Below are positions 7,598 through 15,901 of a stretch of 19,006 bases of DNA, in pieces. Both the position numbers and the translations under genes were made by a program. Within the stretch, counting starts at the first letter, position 1. Every line of letters begins with the position of its first letter. The notes under the pieces are model-generated. The model did not search any database and was not told the DNA's origin. It saw nothing but the letters and a program-made list of their open reading frames with translations. Source of the stretch: Vulcanisaeta sp. JCM 16161 (GTDB lineage Archaea; Thermoproteota; Thermoprotei; Thermoproteales; Thermocladiaceae); assembly GCF_001316285.1 (NCBI RefSeq), contig NZ_BBDO01000013.1, positions 1 to 19,006 of the forward strand, read 5' to 3'.

Positions 7598-8584
7598 GTG
7601 AGGCTTGTTAGGGTTGAGGATGCGGTCGGCAGGTGCTTGGTTACGACACGACGTACGTGGGCAAGGATGGGGCAACGGTATTACTGCCCAGGGGCCACGT
7701 GATTACCAGGGATGATGTCGAGAGGCTTAAGAACTCCGGTGTTTACTTCGTTTGGGTTGAGGGTAATGAGGAGTCAAGCGATTTAATGTATGAGTGGGAG
7801 ATTGCAGAGACCGTGGCTAGGGCCGTGGCTGGGGAGAACACGTATGTCAGGCCAGCGAGGCAGGGCTCCGCCTGGATCATGTCCAGCATTAATGGTGTCC
7901 TCAGGTTGATACCCGCGGCCTAACCGAACTAAACCTTAGCGGCAATGTCCTACTAATTACTAAGCAGGGCATGAGTGGCGTTATTAGGGATGAATTGGTT
8001 GGCGTTATTGACGTGATACCGCTCAGCATGAGGAGGGGCGAGGTTGAGGAACTACTGAGGTATAGGAATTTAGTCAGTGTCGTGCCGTTTAAAAGGAGGA
8101 GGATTGGCATCGTTATAACGGGGACCGAGATTTACCAGGGTAGGAAGAGGGACCTCTACTACCCAGTGATTAAGGCTAGGGCCGATAAGTACGGTTGGGA
8201 GGTGGTATTCAACACGGTGGTGCCTGACGATGAGGATAAGATAATGGGTGCCGTGAAGGAGGCCGTAAGTAATGGTGCGGAGGCTGTGGTGGTGACGGGC
8301 GGCATGTCCGTTGATCCAACGGATAGGACGCCAATCGCCATAAGGAGCTTGGGGCTAAGGTCGTAGCCTATGGAGTACCCATTAAGCCTACGACCATGAC
8401 CATGATAGCCATTCTCGATAATACCCCAATACTCGCCGTATCGGCTGGAGGGATCTACTATAGCGATTATAATGCAATAGATATATTCCTGCCAAGGTTA
8501 ATGGCAGACTTAATACCCAGCAGGGAGGAAATAGCGGCAATGGGCCACGGAGGATTACTACCGAATTATAAATTAAGCCATTAA
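7598..8584 (+). CDS. Molybdopterin-binding protein (MoaB/Mog domain, MoeA-like), three frameshifts
   Basis: When three single bases are restored, the region reads as one protein of about 329 aa from GTG 7598 (MRLVRVEDAVGR) to NYKLSH. The shifts are near 7633 (one G, giving GRVLGYDTTYVG), near 7907 (one T, giving LRFDTRGLTELNLSGN) and near 8354 (one G, giving RSLGAKVVAYGVPIKP). The C-terminal half holds the molybdopterin-binding signature: GIVITGTEIYQGRKRD, VVPDDEDKI, VVVTGGMSVDPTDRTP and ILAVSAGGIYY. Such proteins act in cofactor biosynthesis (adenylation of or metal insertion into molybdopterin) or bind the cofactor. A tungstopterin oxidoreductase gene lies 2.6 kb away. There are no nonsense changes and all motifs are intact. 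It ends tail to tail with the HEPN gene, stop codons overlapping in TTAA. Confidence 0.82.
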
Positions 8585-8997
8585 ACCGTTATATTAAGTG
8601 CATTAAGTACCTCAATGGCGATATCCCTCGCCCTACGCGCCTTGGATAATGCCTCCATGGCGCTTGAACGGTTATAAATCATGCCGGGCGTAAACCGGCA
8701 TTTGGCTCGCCGTAGGTTGAGCGTGCATGTTCAACTGCCAATTCATGCTCATCCTCGCCAATTCAATAATCAATTCCTTAACCTCACCTGGCAATTGATT
8801 GATAATGCCATTAGTTGGCTTGATGGGTCATGGCTCCAGGTGGGCACTTGGTAAATAGCTATTATTGCCTTCGCGAAGTTTTCAACAGCTAATTGCGAAT
8901 AATGTACGCACCCAGCCCAATCCTCGATTGAGCAGTACCTCTCAGCCCTACTTAGGTGCTCATTAGCTAATCCATACCTATACCGAACCTCACTCAT
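8581..8997 (-). pseudogene. HEPN-domain protein, broken by frameshifts (partner of the nucleotidyltransferase)
   Basis: From ATG 8997 the frame reads MSEVRYRYGLANEHLSRAER, then CVHYSQLAVENFAKAIIAIY, the two-helix pattern of HEPN domains (PF05168-like). It stops at 8770 after a shift near 8805; restoring one A gives LMAIINQLPGEVKELIIELA. Two more shifts, near 8753 and 8682, connect DEHELAVEHARSTYGEPNAG and then MIYNRSSAMEALSKARRARD to IAIEVLNALNITV at the stop at 8581. The repaired protein, about 139 aa, is full length for the family. HEPN proteins paired with a minimal nucleotidyltransferase act as RNase toxins or as regulatory partners. If the frameshifts are real the toxin is inactive; if they are sequence errors the gene is normal. 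Confidence 0.72.
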
Positions 8998-9004
8998 TGG
9001 TCGA

Positions 9005-9472
9005 TCATATTATCCTAACCCGCTCCAATGGCCTTGGTAATACCCAGTAGTACGCCTTACCGTCCTTAACCCTCCTGAGACCGCTTTCAATAATCCTACG
9101 CCTCACACGACTTAGGAACGCCTCCAGCTCGCCAGTCCTATCCATCAACACCACAGCGTCCCAATAAATGTTGAGTAGCAGCGGCGTTACCACGCACGGG
9201 TTTAGGAAGTCATTAATATCCATGTCGAGCACGGTCAGTGGGTAATCACGTAGTAGGGCACTAACCGCCAAATAAATAGCCCTCCTCCTCCTAATGTGGT
9301 CAACACCACTTAAACCCCTGTGAAGGATTAACAAATCGACATCACTACGCTCCCCCGCCTCACAGCGGGCCAGGGAACCGAACAGCAGTACGGCAATGAA
9401 ATTACCACTCACTAACCTGTTCAGTTTAGTCCTTAAATCATTAATGGTGTCTTGGCAATTAATCATTACCAT
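9005..9472 (-). CDS. Minimal nucleotidyltransferase (MNT family), likely HEPN partner
   Basis: About 155 aa with the polymerase-beta-type active site GSLARCEAGERSDVDLLI at about residues 33-50, an exact GS-X10-DxD pattern. A later aspartate in VLDMDINDFLNP may be the third metal ligand. The next gene, a HEPN-domain gene, starts seven bases after its stop. In characterised MNT/HEPN pairs the nucleotidyltransferase neutralises the HEPN RNase by adding AMP residues; that role is inferred here. The frame is open from TTG 9478, but ATG 9472 and ATG 9466 are better starts. A TATA-like ATTTAAG (minus strand, 9492-9498) is 26-32 bases from 9466, so a leaderless start at 9466 is also likely. The frame is intact. 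Confidence 0.82.
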   Translation of the reverse strand: MVMINCQDTINDLRTKLNRLVSGNFIAVLLFGSLARCEAGERSDVDLLILHRGLSGVDHIRRRRAIYLAVSALLRDYPLTVLDMDINDFLNPCVVTPLLLNIYWDAVVLMDRTGELEAFLSRVRRRIIESGLRRVKDGKAYYWVLPRPLERVRII

Positions 9473-9725
9473 ATGCAATGAAGTTTAAACCCTTAAATGT
9501 CTTTGGTATCCTTATCATGCCAACTCTCCCAGTGGTTTGGAAATAATTCTAATGAGGAATTGAATGTAAAGAACTCAAGTGGTTAAATAGCTGTGCATTA
9601 TTTCACGGCTTAATCAATGATTTAAGGGGAAAATAATGGGCTTGTACCAGCGCTGGGGATTATGATAATGCGGTTTAATCTCCATGAGAATGCCTTATAA
9701 GTTTGGAAATTGAGGTAAGGCGGGG

Positions 9726-10185
9726 ATGGAGGAGTTGATTAGGGCTGCTGAGGAGCGTGGTATTGACGTTGAGGACTTGATAATAAATGCCATTAAGAGT
9801 AGGAGTAATGACCCAATGGAGTCAATAAGGATAAGGCTTGAGTTGGCTGAGAGGTTCATAACCGAGGCTAAGGAGAGGTTGAATGCAAATGACGCAATCC
9901 AGGCCAGTGAGAAGCGTATAAAGCTGCCGAGGAGGTTATTAAGCATTAGCCGAGAAATTGAATACGAGGGAATACCAACAAGCGATTAAGGAGGGCAGGT
10001 GGTATACCTATTACCTATCCTCAGTGGCCTCAAGACTCGATTGGAGTAGGAGGGGTTGGTCGTCAGCTTACATACTCCATGTCTGGGGCTTTCACGAGAA
10101 TAAGCTGGACATAAACTCAGTGAGGGAGTATATTAAGGATGTTGAGGAGATGGTCATTAAAGCCAGGGAAGAGTTACTTAAATGA
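9726..10185 (+). CDS. PaREP1 family protein, copy 1, two frameshifts
   Basis: This is a PaREP1-family gene (small helical proteins first seen as a repeated family in Pyrobaculum; function unknown). It begins MEELIRAAEERGIDVEDLII and continues RLELAERFITEAKERLNAND. The frame is lost twice, near 9914 and near 9943. Restoring one G at each place gives QASEKAYKAAEEVIKALAEK and joins NTREYQQAIKEGRWYTYYLS and SSAYILHVWGFHENKLD, the family's conserved second half. The repaired protein is about 153 aa. TTATAA at 9695-9700 is a well-placed TATA box (26-31 bases before the ATG). Copy 2 follows 500 bases downstream in the same direction. Confidence 0.8.
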
Positions 10186-10189
10186 TCGT

Positions 10190-10610
10190 AAATAACGATA
10201 TTAATTGTATACCTAAACGCATCCCTACATGCCACACCTAAGTCTTTACGGAATCCCTGATGCTAATGGTATGGCTTCAATGAAGTACTTAAGTGCCCAA
10301 CCCCACTGAATTTCATTTGAGCTCTGGCCTATCCATTGGATCTAATGATCTTAAAGTCCTCAGAATTTTTGCGTGGACATTATGAATCTCCCTAAGCGAC
10401 GGTGTGATTTAATAGCCATGCGAGTCCCCAGCAGTTCCTCCCTACGTAAAACGAAGAATAACACCTTAAGTACCTCCTTAACTACTTAATGCACGTAAAA
10501 CGTAGTCCTAGACCATCTACCAGCCTTAGGACAGGCTCGTCATTGGCAAGATCCTCTTCAGCCGACCGAATCCGTAGTAATGATTCTCTACATATTATTA
10601 CGGTATCTAA
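10190..10610 (-). pseudogene. Possible decayed gene, not recognised
   Basis: The 500-base gap between PaREP1 copies 1 and 2 has no intact gene. On the minus strand short protein-like pieces can be read in changing frames: SAEEDLANDEPVLRLVDGLG (about 10515-10570), VVKEVLKVLFFVLRREELLG (about 10430-10490), VHAKILRTLRSLDPMDRPEL (about 10320-10380) and EIQWGWALKYFIEAIPLASG (about 10255-10320). They suggest a helical protein that has lost its frame several times. I do not recognise the family and no start is clear. It could equally be ordinary intergenic DNA. Confidence 0.25.
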
Positions 10611-10686
10611 AATAATTTTCGTGTTAATAAAGGTATAGGCCGGTCACATTAAGCCTTAATTAACTTTATTAATTTTCAAGGTTGGA

Positions 10687-11175
10687 ATGATAATTGTGGA
10701 ATTACCTGAGGAGATCCTGAAAATCATTAAGGAGAGGGGTATCGATGTGGTAGATCTCGTATTGAGCGTAATATCTAGGACCGACCCCACGGAGGGCATT
10801 AGGCTTAGGCTTGAATTAGCTAGGAGGTACATGACCGAGGCCAGGGAGTACATGAATAAAGGCGATTCCATTCAGGCCAGCGAGAAGGCATATAAGGCCG
10901 CTGAGGAGGTGGTGAAGGCATTGGCTGAGAAATACGGCTTACCAGAGCATCATCAAGCAGTCAAGGAGGGTAGGTGGTATACGCATTGGTTAGGTTCTGC
11001 CGTTAATAAATTAATGAGAACGCTAGGCAACTGGGTATTAAGTGGTTGGACCAGCGCATACTTTCTTCGCGTGTGGGGCTTCCATGAGGCTAAATTGGGC
11101 GTTGATGATATTATTAGTTATGTTGATGAGGTTGAGAGGATGATTAAGGAAGCCGAGAAGGTGTTGGCGCATTGA
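10687..11175 (+). CDS. PaREP1 family protein, copy 2, intact
   Basis: This is the only undamaged PaREP1 gene in the window (162 aa). It begins MIIVELPEEILKIIKERGID; this N-terminal segment is followed by a helical core RLRLELARRYMTEAREYMNK and QASEKAYKAAEEVVKALAEK (about residues 38-82), the conserved VKEGRWYTHWL (about 91-101) and the aromatic block SGWTSAYFLRVWGFHEAKLG. The core resembles HEPN-type helical bundles, and I recall PaREP1 being grouped with HEPN-like families, but no RNase-type R-x(4-6)-H motif is evident. An AT-rich TTAATTAA at 10657-10664 may be its promoter. It can serve as the reference for repairing copies 1, 3 and 4. Confidence 0.88.
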   Translation: MIIVELPEEILKIIKERGIDVVDLVLSVISRTDPTEGIRLRLELARRYMTEAREYMNKGDSIQASEKAYKAAEEVVKALAEKYGLPEHHQAVKEGRWYTHWLGSAVNKLMRTLGNWVLSGWTSAYFLRVWGFHEAKLGVDDIISYVDEVERMIKEAEKVLAH

Positions 11176-11236
11176 ATTAGGACTAAATATGTAAAATAAA
11201 GTGTTTTTTTTAAGATAGCCATATTATGGCGTAACC

Positions 11237-13050
11237 GTGGCATTATTCGGTTGGGTTGGGAAGGTGCTATATATTGACTTAAGCAGCGGTAGGACCTGGA
11301 CAGAGAGCGTTGGTGAGGATATTTACGATAAGGTACTCGGCGGCGAGGGACTTGCCGCATACATAATATATAAGCACTTCAGGGAGATAAAGGGTCCGCT
11401 TGACCCATCGAACATTCTCGTGTTCGCCACGGGGCCGTTAACAAGCGATATTATTCCACAGAGTGGTAGGGTGTCGATAGGCTTCATATCGCCACTCACT
11501 GGGATATGGGGATCGACCCACGTAGGTACTAGGTTTGCCTATGAGTTGAAGAGGGCGGGCTCGATGCGGTGGTCGTAATGGGTAAAGCCGAGAAACCCGC
11601 CTACATATACATTGAGGAGGGGCAGGCGGACATTAGGGATGCAGGCAAGTACTGGGGTCTCGATATAATAGAGACCGTGAATGCATTGAGGAGGGACCTT
11701 AACGACCAGTCGATTAAGGTATTAGCGATAGGACCTGCTGGGGAGCACTTGGTTAAGTTCTCGACGATAGCGAATGAGGAGGGCATTGGCGGTAGGCTGG
11801 GGGTGGCGCCGTCATGGGTAGTAAGAACCTGAAGGCCATAGTTGTTAAGGGCACAAGGCCCATTGAGTATGCGTATCCCGAGGAGTTGAGGAGGTATGTT
11901 AGGGAGTTGAACGTTAAGCTGGGCAGCTCCGCCAGGGGGGTCTCGCTTAGGAAGTTCGGCAGCGCTGGTAGCGTGGGTATTTATAATGAGATTGGTAACA
12001 TACCCGTGAGGAACTTCGCCTGGGTAGGTGGGATGATAATGAGGTCTTCAAAATAACCGGTGAGACCATGGCGAAGACGATACTCGAGAGACCATACCCA
12101 TGCACCACGTGCAGTGGCCTGTAAGAGGTTTGTCAGGGTTAAGCCAGGTAAGTGGTTTGATAAGGAGTTCAGGGGCTTGGGCCCTGAGTACGAGACAATA
12201 TCGCTATTCGGCACAAACCTATTAATCAGTGACCTGGAGCCATAGCCAGGATGAATGAGGAGTGCGATAGGCTTGGGCTTGACACAATATCCACGGGAAA
12301 CGTGATAGGGTTCATATTCGAGGCCGCGGAGAAGGGGTTAATCAGCAGGGAGATTGAGGGGTTAAGGCTGGAGTGGGGTAATGCGGATACCGTGATTAGG
12401 CTAATACGAAAGATAGCCTATAGGGAGGGCATTGGCGACCTACTGGCTGAGGGCGTGAGGAGGGTTTCTGAGAAGATCGGTGGACAGGACTTCGCAGTGC
12501 ACGTTAAGGGGCTGGAGATGCCAGCCCATGACGGTAGGGCCTTCTTCGCACATGCCTAAGCTTCGTAACGATTAATAGGGGTGCTGATCACCTTGGCTGG
12601 CCGCACATGCCGTGGAGGGGCATTGCAGTGCCTGAGCTCGGCATTAACGCGAGGGATGATAGGTATAATGAGTCTGAGGAGGTGGTTGACATAGTCATTA
12701 AGATGCAGAACCTAATGACCGTGTATGACTCACTGGTGATGTGTAAGTATGCATTCACCGCAGGGTTGACCGTCACGGACATAATAAACCTACTGAAGTA
12801 CACAACAGGTAAGGAGTACACCGTGGATAAGCTCATGGAGATAGGAGATAGAATTTGGAAGATAGAGAGGTGGATAGACAATCAACTGGGGATAACGAGT
12901 AAGGACGACAAACTACCAAAGAGAATGCTAACACCGCACGCAAATAGAAACGGCACAAAGGTTCCATACGTAGTCGAGAAGTGGTTGCCAATATATTATA
13001 GAAGGAGGGGTTTAACGGAGGATGGCATTGTTAAGGAATTAGACGTATAA
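11237..13050 (+). CDS. Tungsten aldehyde:ferredoxin oxidoreductase family, six frameshifts
   Basis: Read across six frame changes this is one AOR-family protein of about 606 aa, the normal length. It starts at GTG 11237 with FGWVGKVLYIDLSSGRTW and LGGEGLAAYIIYKHF, then NILVFATGPLTSDIIPQSGR and SPLTGIWGSTHVG, the domain that binds the bis-pyranopterin tungsten cofactor. The [4Fe-4S] ligands appear as CTTCPVACKR once the shift near 12112 is repaired, and the fourth as LVMCKYAF near the C-terminus. Shifts are near 11561, 11806, 12023, 12112, 12239 and 12556. Five are cured by one added base in a run (T, G, G, G, T) and one by two C. No nonsense codon is needed. The enzyme oxidises aldehydes to acids with ferredoxin. 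The substrate may be a sugar-derived aldehyde, judging by neighbours. Confidence 0.85.
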
Positions 13051-13061
13051 GTTAAGTCCAG

Positions 13062-13455
13062 TTAAATTATAGATTTTATTCCATAAAGCCTTTGGTACGG
13101 TATGGGCACAGCGTTGGGATCGACGTGAACGTCGATCACCACGGCCTTATCAGAATTAAGGGCATCCACAAGTAATGGCTTGAGTTCTCCCTACGGGTTA
13201 TCGTAATGCCCTCGGCACCCAATGACCTTGCCAACAATGCAAAGTCAATGCTTGGCAACCTAATAAGGGACCCAGTAACATCACTAAACCTAACCCTCTC
13301 ATAAACGCCTAAAACCCTGTAGGCAGAATCATTAAACACCACTATCCTCGGCCTAGCGCCGTATTGAACGGCCGTCGATACCTCAAGCCCTGCATTAGGA
13401 AACCGCCATCACCAACAAGGGCCACCACATCACTATCCGGCTGAATTATTGAGGC
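13062..13455 (-). pseudogene. C-terminal fragment of a thiamine-diphosphate enzyme (acetolactate-synthase-like)
   Basis: Only the last third of a ThDP-dependent enzyme remains. The diphosphate-binding motif reads VALVGDGGFLMQGLEVSTAV and ends at IVVFNDSAYRVLGVYERV (GDG followed by N about 26 residues later). It continues IDFALLARSLGAEGITITRR and, after a shift near 13187, EELKPLLVDALNSDKAVVID and VDPNAVPIPYQRLYGIKSII to the stop at 13062. A second shift lies near 13389. Both are cured by one G on the coding strand. Roughly 400 N-terminal residues are absent: the fragment begins abruptly at AASIIQPDSD, where it abuts pieces of a different gene. It is convergent with the oxidoreductase gene, 11 bases away. 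Confidence 0.72.
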
Positions 13456-13710
13456 AGCCACCAACAAAGAGCGGTGTTTCGCTTCTCTCGGCCTGTGGCA
13501 CAGTTAATCCAAGCATTGCAACAAGAAAATCCACATTCCTCTTCCTGCACTCCTCAGCCAGCTTCAATTTACTCGGTATATCCGTGGTGCTGGTCTCAAC
13601 GGCTATTAGACCTGGCCTAGGCTCTTAAGCTTCCCTAAACTCATCCTCCTGGTGCTTCTTAGCGTCTATCCAGAGCTTTGTGGTTTCCACGTACTTAACC
13701 CCATGTTTGG
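13456..13710 (-). pseudogene. Fragment of a second beta-hydroxyacid dehydrogenase, fused to the ThDP-enzyme remnant
   Basis: The minus strand from about 13620 reads RPGLIAVETSTTDIPSKLKL, AEECRKRNVDFLVAMLGLTV and PQAERSETPLFVGG. This matches the middle of 3-hydroxyisobutyrate-dehydrogenase-type proteins (PGxxxVdmSTxxP, then a DAPV/G-x-P-x-AE region, then VGG). The piece ends directly where the ThDP-enzyme remnant begins. Upstream of it (13628-13706) a short frame KYVETTKLWIDAKKHQEDEF is unrecognised. No start, Rossmann motif or C-terminus is present. This is a true remnant left by deletion or rearrangement, not a simple frameshift. Confidence 0.5.
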
Positions 13711-13723
13711 TGATAAAAATACT

Positions 13724-14231
13724 TTAGGTTTCAATAACCCTCCTGGCGTTGGCGATTAAGTCTCAATGAGCTTTAGGTAACTCGTTATGTCCTCAACGCT
13801 CAGTTTACCCTCATGGAAGCCCCAAACATGCAGCGCATATCCAGCCGCCCAGCCAGCCGCAACCCAATTCCCCAGTGTTGATGCGAGCCTATTACTGGCC
13901 TTTTGAAGATAATGCGTAAACCACCTACCTTCCTTTAAAGCCTGTTGGAACTCTGGTATGTTGTATTTCTCTGCGAGGGCCTTTACGGCCTCTTCAGTCG
14001 CTTTATACGCCTTCTCGGAGCTTGGGCAGCATCGCCCTTAGCCACGTATTCCTTAGCCTCCCTTAGATATTTCTCAGCCAGCTCAAGCCTAGCCTTAGCC
14101 AGCTCTCCAGGGTCAAGGCCGGCTGCTTTAATAATGGAGTAGGTTAGGAGGTCCTCAATGTCAAGTCCTAAATCCTTAATCCTATCATAAATTGCCCTGG
14201 GCAATTCTATTAAAACAACGTCCTCACCCAT
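13724..14231 (-). CDS. PaREP1 family protein, copy 3, two frameshifts
   Basis: Starts at ATG 14231: MGEDVVLIELPRAIYDRIKD, then RLELAEKYLREAKEYVAKGD. A shift near 14020 breaks QASEKAYKATEEAVKALAEK; one added T restores it and leads to FQQALKEGRWFTHYLQKASN and GYALHVWGFHEGKLSVED. A second missing T near 13758 separates the last residues, LIETLIANARRVIET, ending at 13724. Repaired length is about 169 aa with no nonsense codon. It faces copies 1 and 2 from the other side of the oxidoreductase block. Function is unknown, as for the family. Confidence 0.78.
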
Positions 14232-14284
14232 CGAACATATTTATCAAATATGGTTAATAAGCATAACTACGTAGACCTCAAGGC

Positions 14285-14748
14285 TCAAGTACCCCTGGCG
14301 CTAGTTACTAGGTTTTCTATGGGTCTCATATACCTCATTAGGTCATCAGTACCCAATTTGGCCTCATGAAACCAGACATACAGGAAATACGTACCTCCAC
14401 CCGTTTAATACCCAGTCGCCTAACTGCTCAGCCAACCTACCGGCCACCGAACCCAATTGATAGGTATACCACCTACCCTCCCTCACGGCTTGCTGGTACT
14501 TAGACGCGTTGGATTTCTCGGCCAACGCCTTAACAACCTCCCCAGCAGCCCTATAAGCTTATCCGAAGCTTAAACAGCATCACCCCTACCAACGTAACCC
14601 CTAGCCTCATTAATCTACTTCTCGGCGAGCTGTAGTCGTAGTTTTACCCCGATTGATGGGTCATTCCTACTTATTGCATTTATTATCAAGTCCATGACGT
14701 CAATACCCCTCTCCTCGGCGACCTTTATTAATTCCCTGGTATTTCCAT
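14285..14748 (-). pseudogene. PaREP1 family pseudogene, copy 4 (nonsense codons and frameshifts)
   Basis: From ATG 14748 the minus strand reads MEIP, then after a shift ELIKVAEERGIDVMDLIINA and VKLRLQLAEK followed by an in-frame TAG where relatives have Tyr or Phe, and GRGDAV followed by TAA where relatives have Gln. Another shift precedes YRAAGEVVKALAEKSNASKY and QQAVREGRWYTYQLGSVAGR. A further shift in the aromatic block leads to TYFLYVWFHEAKLGTDDLMR and a TGA at 14285. Two nonsense codons plus three or more shifts make this a genuine pseudogene. It resembles copy 1 most in its opening (VAEERGIDVMDLIINAI against AAEERGIDVEDLIINAI). Confidence 0.75.
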
Positions 14749-14781
14749 TTAATTAAGGATTAAACGGTTCGGCTTATATCT

Positions 14782-15657
14782 TCACTTACCCAATTTTATC
14801 ACGGGTGTCCTCTGTGTTCCAAGCCCTGTTATTGATATCTCAACGACATCCCCATGCATTAGGGTTATGGGTCTCGGCGGTATTATGGCGGTTCCCGTCG
14901 ATAGTAGCGTTCCGTCGGGGACCGCATTATCCCTAATTAGGTACCTTATCTGTTCCTCAACCCTCCTCCTCATCCTAGAAGTGCTTATACTGCCCTCGAA
15001 AATCACGGAACTACCTCTTATAATCCTCATGCTTATCGTCAGGTCATACGGATTACCAACCTCGTCAGGCGTCACTAGAAATGGTCCAATGGCGCAGGAA
15101 TTATTGTAAATCTTTGATTGAGGCAGGTAGAGTGGGTTTTGGGCTTCCAAATCCCTTGCGGACACATCATCACTTATTGTGTATGCCAGTATCCTACCGC
15201 CTGAGTCAATCACGACGCCGAGCTCGGGTTCCGGCAACGTCCACTCCGAATCACTCCTAATGGCTATTGGCTCGCCATGGCCGACGCACCTATTCGCTGT
15301 ACCCTTAAAGAAGATCTCGGGTCTCTCCGCATCATAAACGAGTTCGTATATGGTCCTGCCCCTTATCATTGCCACGTCCTCCTCGCTATACCTAGCCCTG
15401 GCAACCTCATACACAATTCCACTACCCCAGACTTCCGGTGGATCGTAGGGCTTCGTGAACCTGAGCCCCTTATACGTGTAGTCCCTGGCCAATAATTCAT
15501 CAATATTAACATTAACCTCAGGCCCAAGCGGAACGTCCCTACCTTCCGAATAAAGCTTAAGTGCCGTGACGGGGTCGCTAAGTAATACGTAGACCCTATT
15601 ACTTACTATTGCGAAGTTACCGACCCAACCACCATTAGTGAGTCTGAAGATCCTCAT
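14782..15657 (-). CDS. kdaD: 2-keto-3-deoxy-D-arabinonate dehydratase-like protein (FAH fold)
   Basis: A 291-aa protein of the fumarylacetoacetate hydrolase superfamily, very like Sulfolobus KdaD as I recall it. Shared stretches include YDPPEVWGSGIVYEVARARY, RPEIFFKGTANRCVGHGEPI, SEWTLPEPELGVVIDSGGRI, SARDLEAQNPLYLPQSKIY and RRRVEEQIRYLIRDNAVPDG. The metal ligands expected from KdaD, E143, E145 and D164, fall at exactly those positions. KdaD turns 2-keto-3-deoxy-pentonate into 2-oxoglutarate semialdehyde in the non-phosphorylative pentose pathway. The gene is intact, alone on its transcript, with a TATA box 34 bases upstream. Together with the transporter and the UxaA-family dehydratase it argues for pentose or sugar-acid use. 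Other FAH-fold dehydratases are possible, but the local similarity favours KdaD. Confidence 0.87.
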   Translation of the reverse strand: MRIFRLTNGGWVGNFAIVSNRVYVLLSDPVTALKLYSEGRDVPLGPEVNVNIDELLARDYTYKGLRFTKPYDPPEVWGSGIVYEVARARYSEEDVAMIRGRTIYELVYDAERPEIFFKGTANRCVGHGEPIAIRSDSEWTLPEPELGVVIDSGGRILAYTISDDVSARDLEAQNPLYLPQSKIYNNSCAIGPFLVTPDEVGNPYDLTISMRIIRGSSVIFEGSISTSRMRRRVEEQIRYLIRDNAVPDGTLLSTGTAIIPPRPITLMHGDVVEISITGLGTQRTPVIKLGK

Positions 15658-15690
15658 ACATTGATTATGAACCTAGAAGCCATTTATGTG

Positions 15691-15700
15691 TTATATATAA
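15691..15700 (-). promoter_or_regulatory. TATA box of the KdaD-like gene
   Basis: TTATATATAA, self-complementary, lies 34-43 bases upstream of ATG 15657, implying a leader of roughly ten bases. Confidence 0.5.
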
Positions 15701-15901
15701 CATGGTTTAATTGCATAGAAATAATTCATTAAGCACAGCTTTTATTAATGATGCCTCACCAATCCTCCTAAGTAGGGACAACCGCTAACGGCTTGCTAAG
15801 GCCGGCCTTAAGCCCTTCAATCTCCCCATCCCTATTAAGTAAATCCCTAGGGCTCTCCTTAACCCCACGTCAAGGGGCAGTTACCCTCCCAACCTATGAA
15901 C

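Noticed and set aside
11237..13050. Programmed frameshifting as the explanation for the split oxidoreductase.
   Set aside because: Six shifts in one gene, at varied short runs without a common slippery sequence and with no structure, cannot plausibly be programmed; sequence error or decay fits better.
13118..13137. Perfect 9-base inverted repeat GATCGACGT/ACGTCGATC with a 2-base centre, resembling an operator or terminator.
   Set aside because: It falls inside the codons for IDVHVD of the ThDP-enzyme fragment; alternating I/V-D-V-H codons produce the symmetry by chance.
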